Position numbers and translations under genes: made by a program | Notes under the pieces: generated by a model | Database searches by the model: none | What the model saw: the letters and a program-made list of their open reading frames with translations, nothing else | What the model was told of the DNA's origin: nothing | From: Bradyrhizobium manausense | GTDB lineage: Bacteria > Pseudomonadota > Alphaproteobacteria > Rhizobiales > Xanthobacteraceae | Assembly: GCF_018129685.1 (NCBI RefSeq) | Contig: NZ_JAFCLG010000003.1 | Location: forward strand, 372,001 to 436,000 | Reading direction: 5' to 3' | DNA length: 64,000 nucleotides | Shown here: positions 46,463-56,806 of the stretch, one piece after another | Numbering within the stretch: the first letter of the stretch is position 1 | Layout: each line of letters opens with the position of its first letter

Positions 46463-47320
46463 TCAGCGGTCGGGCAACGAGGCCGCAAGCCGGTCAATGG
46501 TGGGACGCGGTTTTGCCAGGCGCGGCAGGCTCAAAGGGTTGTCGTCTTCGCCGAGCTCGTCGAGGAAGTCATCGAGCGCGCTGCCGATGAAGCCCTTGAC
46601 CCGGTCCGAGCCGCGGTCGCTGAGGTCATTGTGCTGGAATTCGGTCCTGACCACCTGGATGCCGGCCTTGGCGCAGGTTTCGTCATCGGGAACGACGCCG
46701 GGATCTGGCTTGAATTGCGGATCCTTCGAGCGGAAGGACAGGATCTTGACCTTGCCGTCGGTCACGAACGGCACGCGCAGATTGTCGAGCGTAACGACCT
46801 TCTTCACCAGATCCGGATGCAGCTTGGCGAAGTACATCGAGATGTCGCCGCCGTTGGAATGACCGACCAGGGTCAAGTGGCGGTAGTCCGCATTCGGATA
46901 GATCTTCTTGAGCTCGTCGATCGTGAACAGGATGTTGGCAATGCCGCGGTTGTATTGCGAACGCCGGCCTACATATTCCTCGCCCGCCTTCGTCACCATC
47001 GGATCGTCGGTCGAAAGATCGTGCTGGATGCTGACGACCAGATAGCCGCGAGCTGCGAATGTGTTGGTGAGGAACGAATACTCGGTGTGCTTGACCGTGT
47101 TGCCATGGCTGAGGATCACGACGGGAAGATCGATCATTTCCGCGATCGATTCCATCTCGCGGTCGCGTCGGACCGAGACCTCCACGGTGACGTTGCGGTC
47201 GCCGCGCAGGATGTCGGCGAACTCCAAGGTGCTGTGACGAATCGCCCATTTCCCGGCAACGAAATAAATGAAGGCCATCAGCGCTGCGACTGAGGCGAAA
47301 ACGGCAATGCCTCGCTTCAT
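46463..47320 (-). CDS. Alpha/beta hydrolase with N-terminal membrane anchor
   Basis: A 285-residue hydrolase. An N-terminal hydrophobic segment (about residues 5-23) anchors or exports it. The oxyanion region is VVILSHGN near residue 68, and the nucleophile elbow is GHSNGG near residue 152. A histidine near 228 (FQHNDLS) may complete the triad. GGAGA lies six bases before the ATG. Substrate unknown. It is divergent from the TPR-CHAT gene. Confidence 0.82.
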   Translation of the reverse strand: MKRGIAVFASVAALMAFIYFVAGKWAIRHSTLEFADILRGDRNVTVEVSVRRDREMESIAEMIDLPVVILSHGNTVKHTEYSFLTNTFAARGYLVVSIQHDLSTDDPMVTKAGEEYVGRRSQYNRGIANILFTIDELKKIYPNADYRHLTLVGHSNGGDISMYFAKLHPDLVKKVVTLDNLRVPFVTDGKVKILSFRSKDPQFKPDPGVVPDDETCAKAGIQVVRTEFQHNDLSDRGSDRVKGFIGSALDDFLDELGEDDNPLSLPRLAKPRPTIDRLAASLPDR

Positions 47321-47658
47321 GATAGTCTCCGCTTTCGGTGTTCAAATCCTCAGGGCGGGCTGCCGGCCCCGATGCGGCGGCGCCGCAAACTTCCCGCCGA
47401 ACGTCCATGCTCAAGCAATAATGGTCGCCGATCGTATTGCTGGTTTTTTGCAGCTGGATGACCGCGTTCCACCGGCGGGGCCCGCGGGCGGGATTCCTCG
47501 CGCAAATGTGAGGGGGGATTGCCCGTTTGCAGGCAGGCGAGGCCCGATCGAGGCGTCACCTCCTGGACGGGCCGGATTGGCTTCCCGCTGTCGACAGGGG
47601 CTGCTGGCGCCCGTATCCTGCGATCATTGCAATTCGACGCGCGTGACGGGAATTTCGC
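47321..47658. other. Divergent promoter region
   Basis: 338 bases between the divergent hydrolase and TPR-CHAT genes. The AT-rich stretch 47410-47455 is the likely promoter area. No gene or repeat was found. Confidence 0.45.
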
Positions 47659-50600
47659 ATGAGCCGCGCCCGCCTGTTCGCTGCCTTTCTTCTAACGTTC
47701 CTCATCGGATCGGAGCCAGCCGCCGCCCAGCGCGGCAGCGATTTCGATTCGCTGCTGGCACAGATGAACGCGGCGACACAAAGCGGGCGTTGGGCCGAGG
47801 GGCTGGCGGCCGCGCAGAAGCTGGAGGACCAGGTGCGCCGCCGGCAGGGCGCCGACAACATGAACTATGCCGGCGTGCTGCATAACGAAGGCATGTTCCT
47901 GCACAATCTGGGCCGCTTCGGAGAAGCCGCCGACAAGCTCAATGCCGCGCTTGCCATCAAGCTCCGCAACAACGACGTCGCCTCGACGCTGCGCACCTCG
48001 AACATTCTGGTCGCATCGCTGGGGATGCTCGAGCGCCGGGCGGATGCGGCCACGGTCGCCGAGCGGGCGCTCGCACTTGGCACCCGTGCATTCGGTGCCA
48101 ACGATGCCCGCCTCTCCGGCACCTTGTCGGCGCTGGGCGGGCTCGCGCGTGACAAGGAGAATTTCACGGAGGCCGCCGGATACTACGAGCGGGCGCTCGC
48201 CGGCCTGCAAGCCGTCAATTCGGAACCCTTCGACGTTGCCGGCGCCATGGATGATCTCGGCGACGTCTACGGCCTCCTCGGTCGCTTCGATGACGGCGAG
48301 CGCATGCTGAAGCAGGCGCTCGCCCTGTTTGACCGTAGCTTTGGCAAGAACGCCGAAGCAGCGCCGAACTACGACAAGATGCTCAACGATCTCGGCAACC
48401 TCTATTTGAGTGCCGGACGACTGTCTGATGCAGAGGCGACCATGCGCCGCTCGCTCGCGATCGGGCAGGCGCGGAACGGTGAAGCGCATCTGAACGTCGC
48501 GGGCACCATGGGCAATCTTGCAACTGTCCTGGAGCATGAGGGTCGCTATGCAGAGGCCGAAAAACTCTACCAGCAGACGCTTCAGGCCTATGAACGGACC
48601 TTTGGTCCGACCCATCCGACCACGGCGATCGGCCTTAACAATCTCGCCAATGTCTATGTTGCTCAGGGCAAGGTCGAAGCTGCGGCTGGATTGCAGGAGC
48701 GCGTTCTCGCGATCTACGAGAAAGCCTTTGGCGACGAGAGTCCCGACGTCGGGCGCGCCCTGCACAATCTCGCAGGCAGCTACGTCAGTCTCGGGCGCAA
48801 GGAGCAGGCGATCGCGCTCTATCGGCGTTCGCTCGATGTCATGGAACGCAAGTTCGGCCAGGGCAGCGGTCCGACAGCGCTGGCGGCGAATTCGCTCGGT
48901 CAGACCCTGATGGAGATGGGCCGCATGGACGAGGCTGCGCCATATCTCGACCGCTCGCTCGAGATCGACGAGCGCGTTCTCGGCGAGACGCATCCGACGC
49001 TTGTCATGGACCTGCGCAGCATTGCCTTTCTGGACCTCAAAACCGGCAACTGGCCGGATGCGAGACGCAGGCTCGATCGCGCGCTTGCGATCGCCCAGGA
49101 AAGGCTCGGCCCCCGGCACCACGATACGATCGCAACTCTGATCAATCTTGCGGATGTCGATCGTCGCGAGGGCAAGTGGCGGGACGCGCTGGCGCGGCTG
49201 CGACAAGCCGCCGGACTGCTCAATGCGCAAGAGAGTGCCCAGTTCATCCGCTTCCCCGAAATCGACCCCTGGCTGATCGACGCCATCTGGCGCGTCTCTG
49301 ACGGAAAGCCTGACTCGGCGGCGCGGGACGAAGCCTTCGGCGCTGCGCAGCGGGCGCATGAGACCAGGGCAGGCGCCGCGCTGGCGCAGATGGCAGCTCG
49401 CTTCGGCGCCGGTAACGATGCGATCGCGGGTTTGGTCCGGCGGCAGCAGGATCTGAGAGCGAGCCTCGAGACGCTCGGCAAGCGCATCACCTCGGAACTT
49501 GGGCAGGCGGATGGAAAGCGCAACGACACGCTGATCGCGAGCCTGCGCGCGCAAGCCGCGCAAACGCAGAAATCGCTCGATGAGGTCACCGCGCAGCTCG
49601 ACCGCAGCTTTCCCGCCTATGCCGAATTGTCCAATCCGCAGCCACTGTCGATCGTGCAAACTCAATCGCTGTTGAAGCCGGACGAAGCGCTGGTGACGTT
49701 CGTCGCGCTTAGCGACAAGACTTTTGCGTTCACGGTGACACGTGAAGCCAGTGCGCTACGCCAGATCGCGCTCGGCAGCCGCGAGATCAGCGCCCGTGTC
49801 GCGCATCTGCGGCAGGGGCTCGCTGACCCGGAGGCGGCCAAATCCTCGTTCGACCTCGATGCGTCTTTCGAGCTCTACAACGCCCTGTTCGGCCCGATCG
49901 AGACCGATATCGCCGGCAAACCGAAGCTGCTGATCGTCCCGGCGGGGGCGCTGACCAGCCTGCCGTTTCAGGTGCTGGTGACGAAAAAGCCGGACCAGGC
50001 ATCCGTCGACCGATACCGGCAGGCAGCCTGGCTGCTCAACGAGCGCGCCATCACGGTGCTGCCCTCGGTGCCCAGCCTGCGCGCGCTGCGCAGCTTTGCC
50101 AGGGACTCGCGGGCGCAAAAGCCGTTCATCGGCTTCGGCGATCCCGTGTTTCAACAATCGCCCGGCGACAAGCGCGCAGGGCGCAACGTGCAGCCCTACC
50201 AGAACTACTATGCGGGCTCCGCGGTCGATCTCGAGCGTCTGCGCACCGGCCTGCCGGCGCTGCCGGAGACGGCGGGCGAGCTCCGGGCCGTGGCGACGGC
50301 GCTCGGTGCGTCGCCGCAGGACGACGTCAAGCTTGGGGCGGCCGCGACCGTGACCAACGTCAACCAGCTGCCGCTGGACCAATACCGCGTCGTCGATTTC
50401 GCCACCCATGGTCTCGTCGCCGGCGAGGTCAATGGTCTCAGCGAACCTGCGCTCGTACTGACATTGCCTGACAAGCCGACAGATGACGACGATGGTCTGC
50501 TGACCGCAAGCCGCGTCGCAAAACTCAAGCTCGATGCCGACTGGGCCGTGCTGTCGGCCTGCAACACCGCCGCGGGCGATACGCCGGGCGCAGAAGGCCT

Positions 50601-50850
50601 GTCGGGGCTCGCGCGCGCCTTCTTCTATGCCGGCGCACGCGCGCTGCTGGTTTCGCACTGGCCGGTCGATTCAGACGCGGCCGTGCGCCTGACCACGGGC
50701 GCCTTCTCCGAACTCACCGCGCATCCCGGCATCGGCCGCGCCGAAGCGCTGCGGCGCTCGATGAGGGCCTTGATTGCGGACCGCTCGTCGCCCCGCAATG
50801 CCGATCCGGCCGTCTGGGCGCCGTTCGTGCTGGTCGGCGAGGGCGGTTGA
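47659..50850 (+). CDS. Exported TPR-CHAT protein
   Basis: A 1063-residue protein with a signal peptide (MSRARLFAAFLLTFLIG.., cut near residue 25). Residues 60-480 form about ten kinesin-light-chain-type TPR repeats (units such as YAEAEKLYQQTLQAYERTFG). Residues 700-1060 are a CHAT domain of the caspase-like clan CD, with the dyad H917 (FATHGL) and C968 (LSACNTAAG), then GLARAFFYAGARALLVSHWPV. CHAT proteases often act in defence, but the signal peptide puts this one outside the cytoplasm, and no partner gene (gasdermin, Cas) is adjacent. It may be a periplasmic protease or a scaffold; the dyad is intact. Confidence 0.88.
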   Translation: MSRARLFAAFLLTFLIGSEPAAAQRGSDFDSLLAQMNAATQSGRWAEGLAAAQKLEDQVRRRQGADNMNYAGVLHNEGMFLHNLGRFGEAADKLNAALAIKLRNNDVASTLRTSNILVASLGMLERRADAATVAERALALGTRAFGANDARLSGTLSALGGLARDKENFTEAAGYYERALAGLQAVNSEPFDVAGAMDDLGDVYGLLGRFDDGERMLKQALALFDRSFGKNAEAAPNYDKMLNDLGNLYLSAGRLSDAEATMRRSLAIGQARNGEAHLNVAGTMGNLATVLEHEGRYAEAEKLYQQTLQAYERTFGPTHPTTAIGLNNLANVYVAQGKVEAAAGLQERVLAIYEKAFGDESPDVGRALHNLAGSYVSLGRKEQAIALYRRSLDVMERKFGQGSGPTALAANSLGQTLMEMGRMDEAAPYLDRSLEIDERVLGETHPTLVMDLRSIAFLDLKTGNWPDARRRLDRALAIAQERLGPRHHDTIATLINLADVDRREGKWRDALARLRQAAGLLNAQESAQFIRFPEIDPWLIDAIWRVSDGKPDSAARDEAFGAAQRAHETRAGAALAQMAARFGAGNDAIAGLVRRQQDLRASLETLGKRITSELGQADGKRNDTLIASLRAQAAQTQKSLDEVTAQLDRSFPAYAELSNPQPLSIVQTQSLLKPDEALVTFVALSDKTFAFTVTREASALRQIALGSREISARVAHLRQGLADPEAAKSSFDLDASFELYNALFGPIETDIAGKPKLLIVPAGALTSLPFQVLVTKKPDQASVDRYRQAAWLLNERAITVLPSVPSLRALRSFARDSRAQKPFIGFGDPVFQQSPGDKRAGRNVQPYQNYYAGSAVDLERLRTGLPALPETAGELRAVATALGASPQDDVKLGAAATVTNVNQLPLDQYRVVDFATHGLVAGEVNGLSEPALVLTLPDKPTDDDDGLLTASRVAKLKLDADWAVLSACNTAAGDTPGAEGLSGLARAFFYAGARALLVSHWPVDSDAAVRLTTGAFSELTAHPGIGRAEALRRSMRALIADRSSPRNADPAVWAPFVLVGEGG

Positions 50851-50902
50851 CGGGGGCCGAGGAAAGCCGAAACTGCTCCGAAAAAGACCGGGAGCGATTC
50901 AT

Positions 50903-52168
50903 ATGCGTCTTGTTCTCATCGCAACGATGGCGGCTCTGATGGTTGGACAGGCGGCAGCTAAGGACGTGTTGTCGGGCGCGAGCCTCTATGCCGATGTGGC
51001 ACGCTACGCCTCGTTCGGCCTGCACCGCTTCGGCTCATCAGGCGATCGCGCCACGGCTGACTGGATTGCAGGCGAGCTGTCCGGGGCCGGCTACGCGATC
51101 AGGTTCCAGCCCGTTGTGCTCGGCCGGCAATATGTCGTGGAGCGGGCGAGCGCGGAGGCGGCCGGCACGGTGGTCGAGGCGACGCCGTTCTGGTGGCCGC
51201 CGCAAGACAAGGCAGGCTTCCACCTGTCCGCGCCGCTCGTCCGGGATGGCGATGTCGCCGGCAAGATTCTCTGGGTCGATCTGCCGTTTGATCGCGGCGC
51301 CTATCTCGGCCCGGCGCATCGTGCGGCGATCACCGAAGCCGCGGCAAAAAAGCCCGCCGCCATCCTGTTGATGATCGGCAATCCCGCCGACGATCGCTTT
51401 GCCTACAACGTCACGCAGGAAGACGCACTCTGGCCGGTGCCGGTGATGGTGGTCGGCGCCAAGGCGCGTGACACATTCGACCGTGCGCGCGCCTCGGGCG
51501 CGCCGGTGACGTTCGATGTGACCGGGCATTACGAGAGCAACGTGTCGGGGCGCAATGTTATCGCCGAGGCCGGCGTCGGCCGCGGGCCGACCATCGTCGT
51601 CTCCACGCCGATGACCGGCTGGTACTCCTGTGTCTGCGAGCGCGGTCCAGGCATTGCCAACTTCCTCGCTTTGGCGCGCACGGCCGCGGCGGAAAACTGG
51701 CCGGCGCATCTCGTCTTCATCGCGACCGCCGGCCACGAGATCGGCCATGGCGGCATGGAGTTGTTTTTGAAAGAGGGCGCGCCGCCGCCAACGGAGACGC
51801 TGGCCTGGATTCACTTCGGTTCGTCGAATGCATGCTACGCCTTTGCGGAAGGCGTTCGCACGGTCAGGGCTGAGCAAGAGCGCTATCTCGTGCTGAGCAA
51901 GTCAGCCGTCGCGCTGATCGACGAGGCCTTTGCCTCGGTTGCAGCCAAACGTCTGGTGACGGAGAAGCAGGCGGTCGGTGAGCTGCGCGACGTCCATGCG
52001 GCGGGCTACGCCAATTTTCTCGGCATGGCCGGCCGCCATCAAACCTTCCACACGCCCGCGGACGATCTCAGCGCGACCGGGCCCGAGATCCTCGAGCCGG
52101 TCGCGCGCGCATTCGTCGATGCTGCGCGGAAAATCGTCGAACGCGGCGACGCCGCGTTCAAGCAATAG
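50903..52168 (+). CDS. Exported M28-like peptidase with altered metal site
   Basis: A 421-residue protein with a signal peptide (MRLVLIATMAALMVGQAAA) and an inserted PA-like region (about 100-220), then an M28 fold. The sites where M28 enzymes carry zinc ligands are changed: where AHYDS is expected, STPMTGW occurs; the EE.GL.GS site reads GHEIGHGGMELF; DNASG is replaced by RGPGIAN. GGGAG precedes the ATG at 50903. Possibly a non-peptidase descendant. It is 52 bp after the CHAT gene and may be co-transcribed with it. Confidence 0.72.
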   Translation: MRLVLIATMAALMVGQAAAKDVLSGASLYADVARYASFGLHRFGSSGDRATADWIAGELSGAGYAIRFQPVVLGRQYVVERASAEAAGTVVEATPFWWPPQDKAGFHLSAPLVRDGDVAGKILWVDLPFDRGAYLGPAHRAAITEAAAKKPAAILLMIGNPADDRFAYNVTQEDALWPVPVMVVGAKARDTFDRARASGAPVTFDVTGHYESNVSGRNVIAEAGVGRGPTIVVSTPMTGWYSCVCERGPGIANFLALARTAAAENWPAHLVFIATAGHEIGHGGMELFLKEGAPPPTETLAWIHFGSSNACYAFAEGVRTVRAEQERYLVLSKSAVALIDEAFASVAAKRLVTEKQAVGELRDVHAAGYANFLGMAGRHQTFHTPADDLSATGPEILEPVARAFVDAARKIVERGDAAFKQ

Positions 52169-52170
52169 CG

Positions 52171-52962
52171 TCAGTTCTGGTAGTAGTAATTGCGCGGCTG
52201 ATAATACTGACGCGGCTGCGGCTGATAGTAATAGCCCTGCTGCTGGCTATAGGCCGGGTCGTAGGTCTGCTGCGGTTGCGGCAGTTGCTGGTAGACCTGC
52301 GTGCCGTAGGGGCGGGTGATCGGGTGCGGCGCCGGATAGCGAGCGCCGGTGTCGCTGCCGTCAGCAGGATAGATGTAGTTGTCATCCTGCTGCATATAGC
52401 GCCGCCCGGGCTGCTGCATTGGCGGCGTCAGGTTCACCGGGTCGCCTGAGGTGGCGTATTGCTGGTCTGCCGGCTGCTGGGCGCGGGCAACTGCGTTGTT
52501 CGGGCGGCCGCGCGGCATACGGGCCAGCGCCACCTGCGCCGAGCCGGTCAGCGTCACCGTGGTGTTGAGCACGCCTTGCTCCTGCACCAGCGCGTAGAGC
52601 GTCGAGGCGTTCTGGCGCGACAGCCGCACGCAGCCATGCGAGGCCGGCGTGCCCAATCGCCCCACCGAGTCGGTGCCGTGAATGGCGTGCCCGGCCTTGG
52701 TGAAGAAGATCGAGTGCGGCATCGGCGCGTCGTCGAATTCCTTCGAGAAGTGATCTTCTTCCATGCGGAAGGCGCGGAAGGCGCCGTTCGGCGTCTCGCG
52801 CGAGGGGATGCCGGTCGAGACCGGCCAGTGATAGCGCGTCACGCCGTCGACCACGACGGTCATCTGCTGATTGTCCTTGTCGACCGTAATGTCGACCTTG
52901 GCCTGCGCGGTGCCCGCGCTCAACAGCATCAAGGATGTAAACGCTATGAAAAAGGAACGCAT
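52171..52962 (-). CDS. L,D-transpeptidase (YkuD), exported
   Basis: A 263-residue wall enzyme making 3-3 cross-links or attaching proteins. Signal peptide MRSFFIAFTSLMLLSAGTAQA. The YkuD domain ends in HGTDSVGRLGTPASHGCVRLS with the catalytic cysteine in SHGC. The C-terminal 110 residues are disordered, rich in Gln, Tyr and Pro (QQGYYYQPQPRQYYQ). GTG at 52989 would add nine residues; ATG 52962 is preferred for its signal peptide. It converges with the M28-like gene with a 2 bp gap. Confidence 0.92.
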   Translation of the reverse strand: MRSFFIAFTSLMLLSAGTAQAKVDITVDKDNQQMTVVVDGVTRYHWPVSTGIPSRETPNGAFRAFRMEEDHFSKEFDDAPMPHSIFFTKAGHAIHGTDSVGRLGTPASHGCVRLSRQNASTLYALVQEQGVLNTTVTLTGSAQVALARMPRGRPNNAVARAQQPADQQYATSGDPVNLTPPMQQPGRRYMQQDDNYIYPADGSDTGARYPAPHPITRPYGTQVYQQLPQPQQTYDPAYSQQQGYYYQPQPRQYYQPRNYYYQN

Positions 52963-52990
52963 CTGACGTCTGGCCTCCGGCCTGTTCACG

Positions 52991-53044
52991 CTAGAGCATG
53001 ATCCGGAAAAGTGTGTCGCGGTTTTCCGAAAAGATCATGCTCAA
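52991..53044. repeat. Palindromic repeat GAGCATGATC..GATCATGCTC
   Basis: GAGCATGATCCGGAAAA pairs with TTTTCCGAAAAGATCATGCTC around a GTGTGTCGCGG loop. A widely used rhizobial intergenic repeat type by recollection. One copy in this window. Confidence 0.8.
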
Positions 53045-53320
53045 CAATAACGCCGCGGCTCTCCGTCTCCCGGCCTGCAATATGCCTGCAATCCGGCTTT
53101 CGTTCCAGCGGCCTGCCCACCCATCGTTAACGCGATGCCGGGCGTAAGCAAGGCCGCTTGGTGCCGCGCCGGCGCTGGTCGTGCTGACATTTTCGCGAGC
53201 GGACCGGCGTTCATAAACGCCGACAATTCGTCACAAAGGCGCAACCATTGGGCCGCCCCGGCGTTGCAAACGTGCCTACCAATTGGCGGCCATCGCCGCC
53301 GTCTACTCCGGGGACTCAAG
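53045..53320. other. Intergenic region upstream of small exported protein
   Basis: 276 bases (358 with the repeat) between divergent genes. It carries promoter-like TA-rich patches but no clear motif and no gene. Confidence 0.4.
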
Positions 53321-53644
53321 ATGAACAAAGCTCGTATCGTCGCCGCGCAGTTGCCGGCGGGCCGACCCGTTCGCCTGCTTTTCGCAGGCGCAGCCGTCCT
53401 TCTTGCCCTGGCTTGCGTGCCGCAAGCCGGTCACGCCCAGGGCATCGTGCGTGGCGCCCAGGAAGGCTCGTACGAGGGTAACCGCATCGCTGGTCCCGTG
53501 GGCGGTGCTGTCGGCGGCGTCGTCGGCGCGGGTGTCGGTGGCGCGGTCGGCGCTGTCGACGGCATTCTGGGAATCCCCTATCACGGGCACCGACACTGTC
53601 GCGGTTACTATGATGGGTACCACCACTTCCGTTGTTACCGCTAA
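53321..53644 (+). CDS. Small Gly-rich exported protein
   Basis: A 107-residue protein. The signal peptide is long (about 40 residues, ending near QAGHAQ). The mature part has a Gly/Val/Ala repeat (GGAVGGVVGAGVGGAVGA), able to cross or lie in membranes, and a His/Tyr/Arg-rich end (HGHRHCRGYYDGYHHF). GGGGA lies seven bases before the ATG. It is like the small Gly-zipper proteins common in rhizobia. Function unknown. Confidence 0.75.
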   Translation: MNKARIVAAQLPAGRPVRLLFAGAAVLLALACVPQAGHAQGIVRGAQEGSYEGNRIAGPVGGAVGGVVGAGVGGAVGAVDGILGIPYHGHRHCRGYYDGYHHFRCYR

Positions 53645-53661
53645 TCAGGCCAGAGCAGGCC

Positions 53662-53686
53662 GCGAGCGCCGCTATTTGGCGCTCGC
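53662..53686. terminator. Hairpin shared by convergent genes, stop codon in the loop
   Basis: GCGAGCGCC (53662-53670), loop GCTATTT, GGCGCTCGC (53678-53686). The loop contains the minus-strand stop of the next gene (TAG, 53672-53674). No T run on either side, so it may end transcription only weakly. Confidence 0.45.
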
Positions 53687-54706
53687 TTGGGCACCGTCGA
53701 GCTTCTTGAACTCGCCGGTTTCCTTCGACTCGGGAGGCCTGTACTCACGCTTGGAGTCGTCGTCCTCCGGCGCGGTGTAGGGAAACTTCACGACGTCCTG
53801 ATAGCCCCAGGTGGTGATGCCGGTCTTGGACAATTCCTCGCCAATGGAGTGGTCCTGCGTCACATTATTGGCGGACCAGCAGGAGTGGAAACGGACCTCG
53901 GCACCGTCGACGGGCTTTCCGTTCTTGGCATCCTTGCACAGCGCGTCCTTGACCTGCTTGGCAAAAGCCTTGAACGCGTCGCCGCCCGCGCCCTGCTGCA
54001 GGGCGTCGCCGCCGAGATGGTAGGGCTTGTCGCCGTCGCCGCCCTCATAGGTCGGGTAAGGCACGGTGAGCGAGCCGTCCTGATAGCCGTGCCCGAAGAA
54101 CATGATCCGCTTGCAGCATTTGTTGCCCTCGGTGAGCTTCTTCAGGGCATCGGGAATCTTGTTGTCCTTGGTGACGGTCTGCTCGCTATTTGAACCTTTC
54201 AGCGAGGCCTTGAGCGCCTGCGCGCTGCCCTTGAGGTCGGTATTGGTTGCGCCATCAGGCGCGTCGATCTGGCCGGGCGGATATTCGATGATCAGGAAGC
54301 AATCGTCGATGGCCGTCATAGCCTGGCCGGTATCTTTCTTCTTGTCGTCGGTCTTCTTGTCGTCGGTCTTGGCGGTCTTGTTGTCGCCGTCCTTCTTTTT
54401 CTTGTCGTTGCCGTCCTTGCGGCCATAGCGCTTCGGCTCGCTCGGATTGCCCTTGGTCGAGACGTTCGAATTTTGCTCGATGGCGCGGCCGAGCTCGATA
54501 CCGATCCCGATGCCGGCGCCGATATTGCGGTCGCGCTCACTGCCCCGATCTTCATGCACGCGATCGCCGCCGCGCGATCCGATCCCGATATCAAGTTGCG
54601 CATGGGCCGGCGCGCACGGGCCGAGCGTCAAGCAGGTCTGAACCAACAGAAGCGCAGCGAGAAGACGAAACACGAATGGAAACGGCCACGCGATGCCCTG
54701 AGACAT
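53672..54706 (-). CDS. Exported protein with Lys/Asp-rich linker and caspase-like C-terminal domain
   Basis: A 344-residue protein of unknown function. Signal peptide to about residue 36 (APAHA), a Gly/Ile-rich stretch (residues 39-75), a low-complexity linker rich in Lys, Asp and Thr (about 96-126), then a globular domain of about 200 residues. In it FFGHGYQDG (H206) and VRFHSCWSANN (C276), followed by IGEELSKTGITTWGYQ, follow the layout of clan CD His/Cys peptidases and DUF4347-like domains. Predicted periplasmic. A second clan-CD-type protein (TPR-CHAT) is 3 kb away. Catalysis is unproven. Confidence 0.68.
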   Translation of the reverse strand: MSQGIAWPFPFVFRLLAALLLVQTCLTLGPCAPAHAQLDIGIGSRGGDRVHEDRGSERDRNIGAGIGIGIELGRAIEQNSNVSTKGNPSEPKRYGRKDGNDKKKKDGDNKTAKTDDKKTDDKKKDTGQAMTAIDDCFLIIEYPPGQIDAPDGATNTDLKGSAQALKASLKGSNSEQTVTKDNKIPDALKKLTEGNKCCKRIMFFGHGYQDGSLTVPYPTYEGGDGDKPYHLGGDALQQGAGGDAFKAFAKQVKDALCKDAKNGKPVDGAEVRFHSCWSANNVTQDHSIGEELSKTGITTWGYQDVVKFPYTAPEDDDSKREYRPPESKETGEFKKLDGAQASAK

Positions 54707-54842
54707 GATCGGCCTCCAAATCGGTTAAACACAAATGCAGTATCGGGTGGGGATTGTTTGCCCTTTCCGTCGTTTCGGCAAGATGGTCCGCGGCGCCGCT
54801 GGCGGCGCCGAAAGGTAATTGGATGGGCTAGGGGAGCGTTCG

Positions 54843-55600
54843 TCAGTTCTTCAGCCGATAGCCGGTGCGGAAGATCCACCAGATCACAGCGAGACAGATC
54901 GCCAGGAACGCCACGGTCATGCCGACGCTGACGGAGACGCTGACGTCGGCGATCTCATAGAAGCTCCAGCGGAAGCCCGAAATCAGGTAGACGACCGGGT
55001 TGAGCAGCGCGACGGTGCGCCAGGTGGGCGGCAGCATGTCGATGGAGTAGAAGCTGCCGCCGAGGAAGGTCAGCGGCGTCACCACCAGCATCGGGATCAT
55101 CTGCAGCTTCTCGAAGCCATCGGCCCAGATGCCGATGACGAAGCCGAACAGGCTGAACGTCACGGCCGTCAGCACCAGGAAAGTCAGCATCCAGACCGGA
55201 TGGTGGATGTGCAGCGGCACGAACAGGCCGGCGGTGGCAAGAATGATCAAGCCGAGGATGATCGACTTGGTCGCGGCGGCGCCGACATAGCCCAGCACGA
55301 TCTCGACATAGGAGATGGGCGCCGACAGGATCTCGTAGATCGTGCCGGTGAATTTCGGGAAGTAGATGCCGAAGGAGGCGTTGGCGATGCTTTGCGTCAG
55401 CACCGAGAGCATGATGAGGCCGGGCACGATGAAGGTGCCGTAGCTGACGCCCTCGACCTGGCTGATGCGCGAGCCGATCGCAGCCCCGAAAACCACGAAA
55501 TAGAGCGAGGTCGAAACGACGGGCGAGACGATGCTTTGCAGCAGCGTACGCCAGGTGCGCGCCATTTCGAACAGATAGATGGCGCGGACAGCGCGGTAGT

Positions 55601-55604
<4 letters not shown>
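54843..55604 (-). CDS. ABC-2 type exporter permease
   Basis: A 253-residue inner-membrane permease of the ABC-2 family with six helices. It starts at the ATG at 55604, which overlaps the upstream ATPase stop (ATGA). Helices with typical [16 protein letters not shown] and [16 protein letters not shown] are seen. Works with the ATPase encoded just upstream; likely an exporter of a polysaccharide, lipid or drug. The layout resembles NodJ-type and YadH-type permeases. Confidence 0.9.
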
Positions 55605-56524
<920 letters not shown>

Positions 56525-56806
56525 TGGTGGCCGATGGGGGTGGGGGAGGGAATCGCCGGAACCCGCACCCTTTTGGGCGGAAAGCAGCGGAGCCTGGAAA
56601 TAGGAATGGCCTTGCTCCGCCGCAATCGGCTGGAGAAAAATGGTCTCAAAACGGGCCCTTAAGTGGTAGTTTTCGGGCAGGTGTTGCCCGATGGTCACGG
56701 GTTGCGTCTAAGATCGCAAATCACGCCGCTCTTTGTTGCGTCTGCGAGCAGGCCGTGGCTACGATTCAACCCAATCGCGAAGCGTTTGTCCCCAGGGAAA
56801 CAATCA

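Noticed and set aside
47659..52168. TPR-CHAT plus M28-like pair as an anti-phage defence system
   Set aside because: Both are exported by signal peptides, and no gasdermin, Cas, nuclease or NTPase partner is adjacent.
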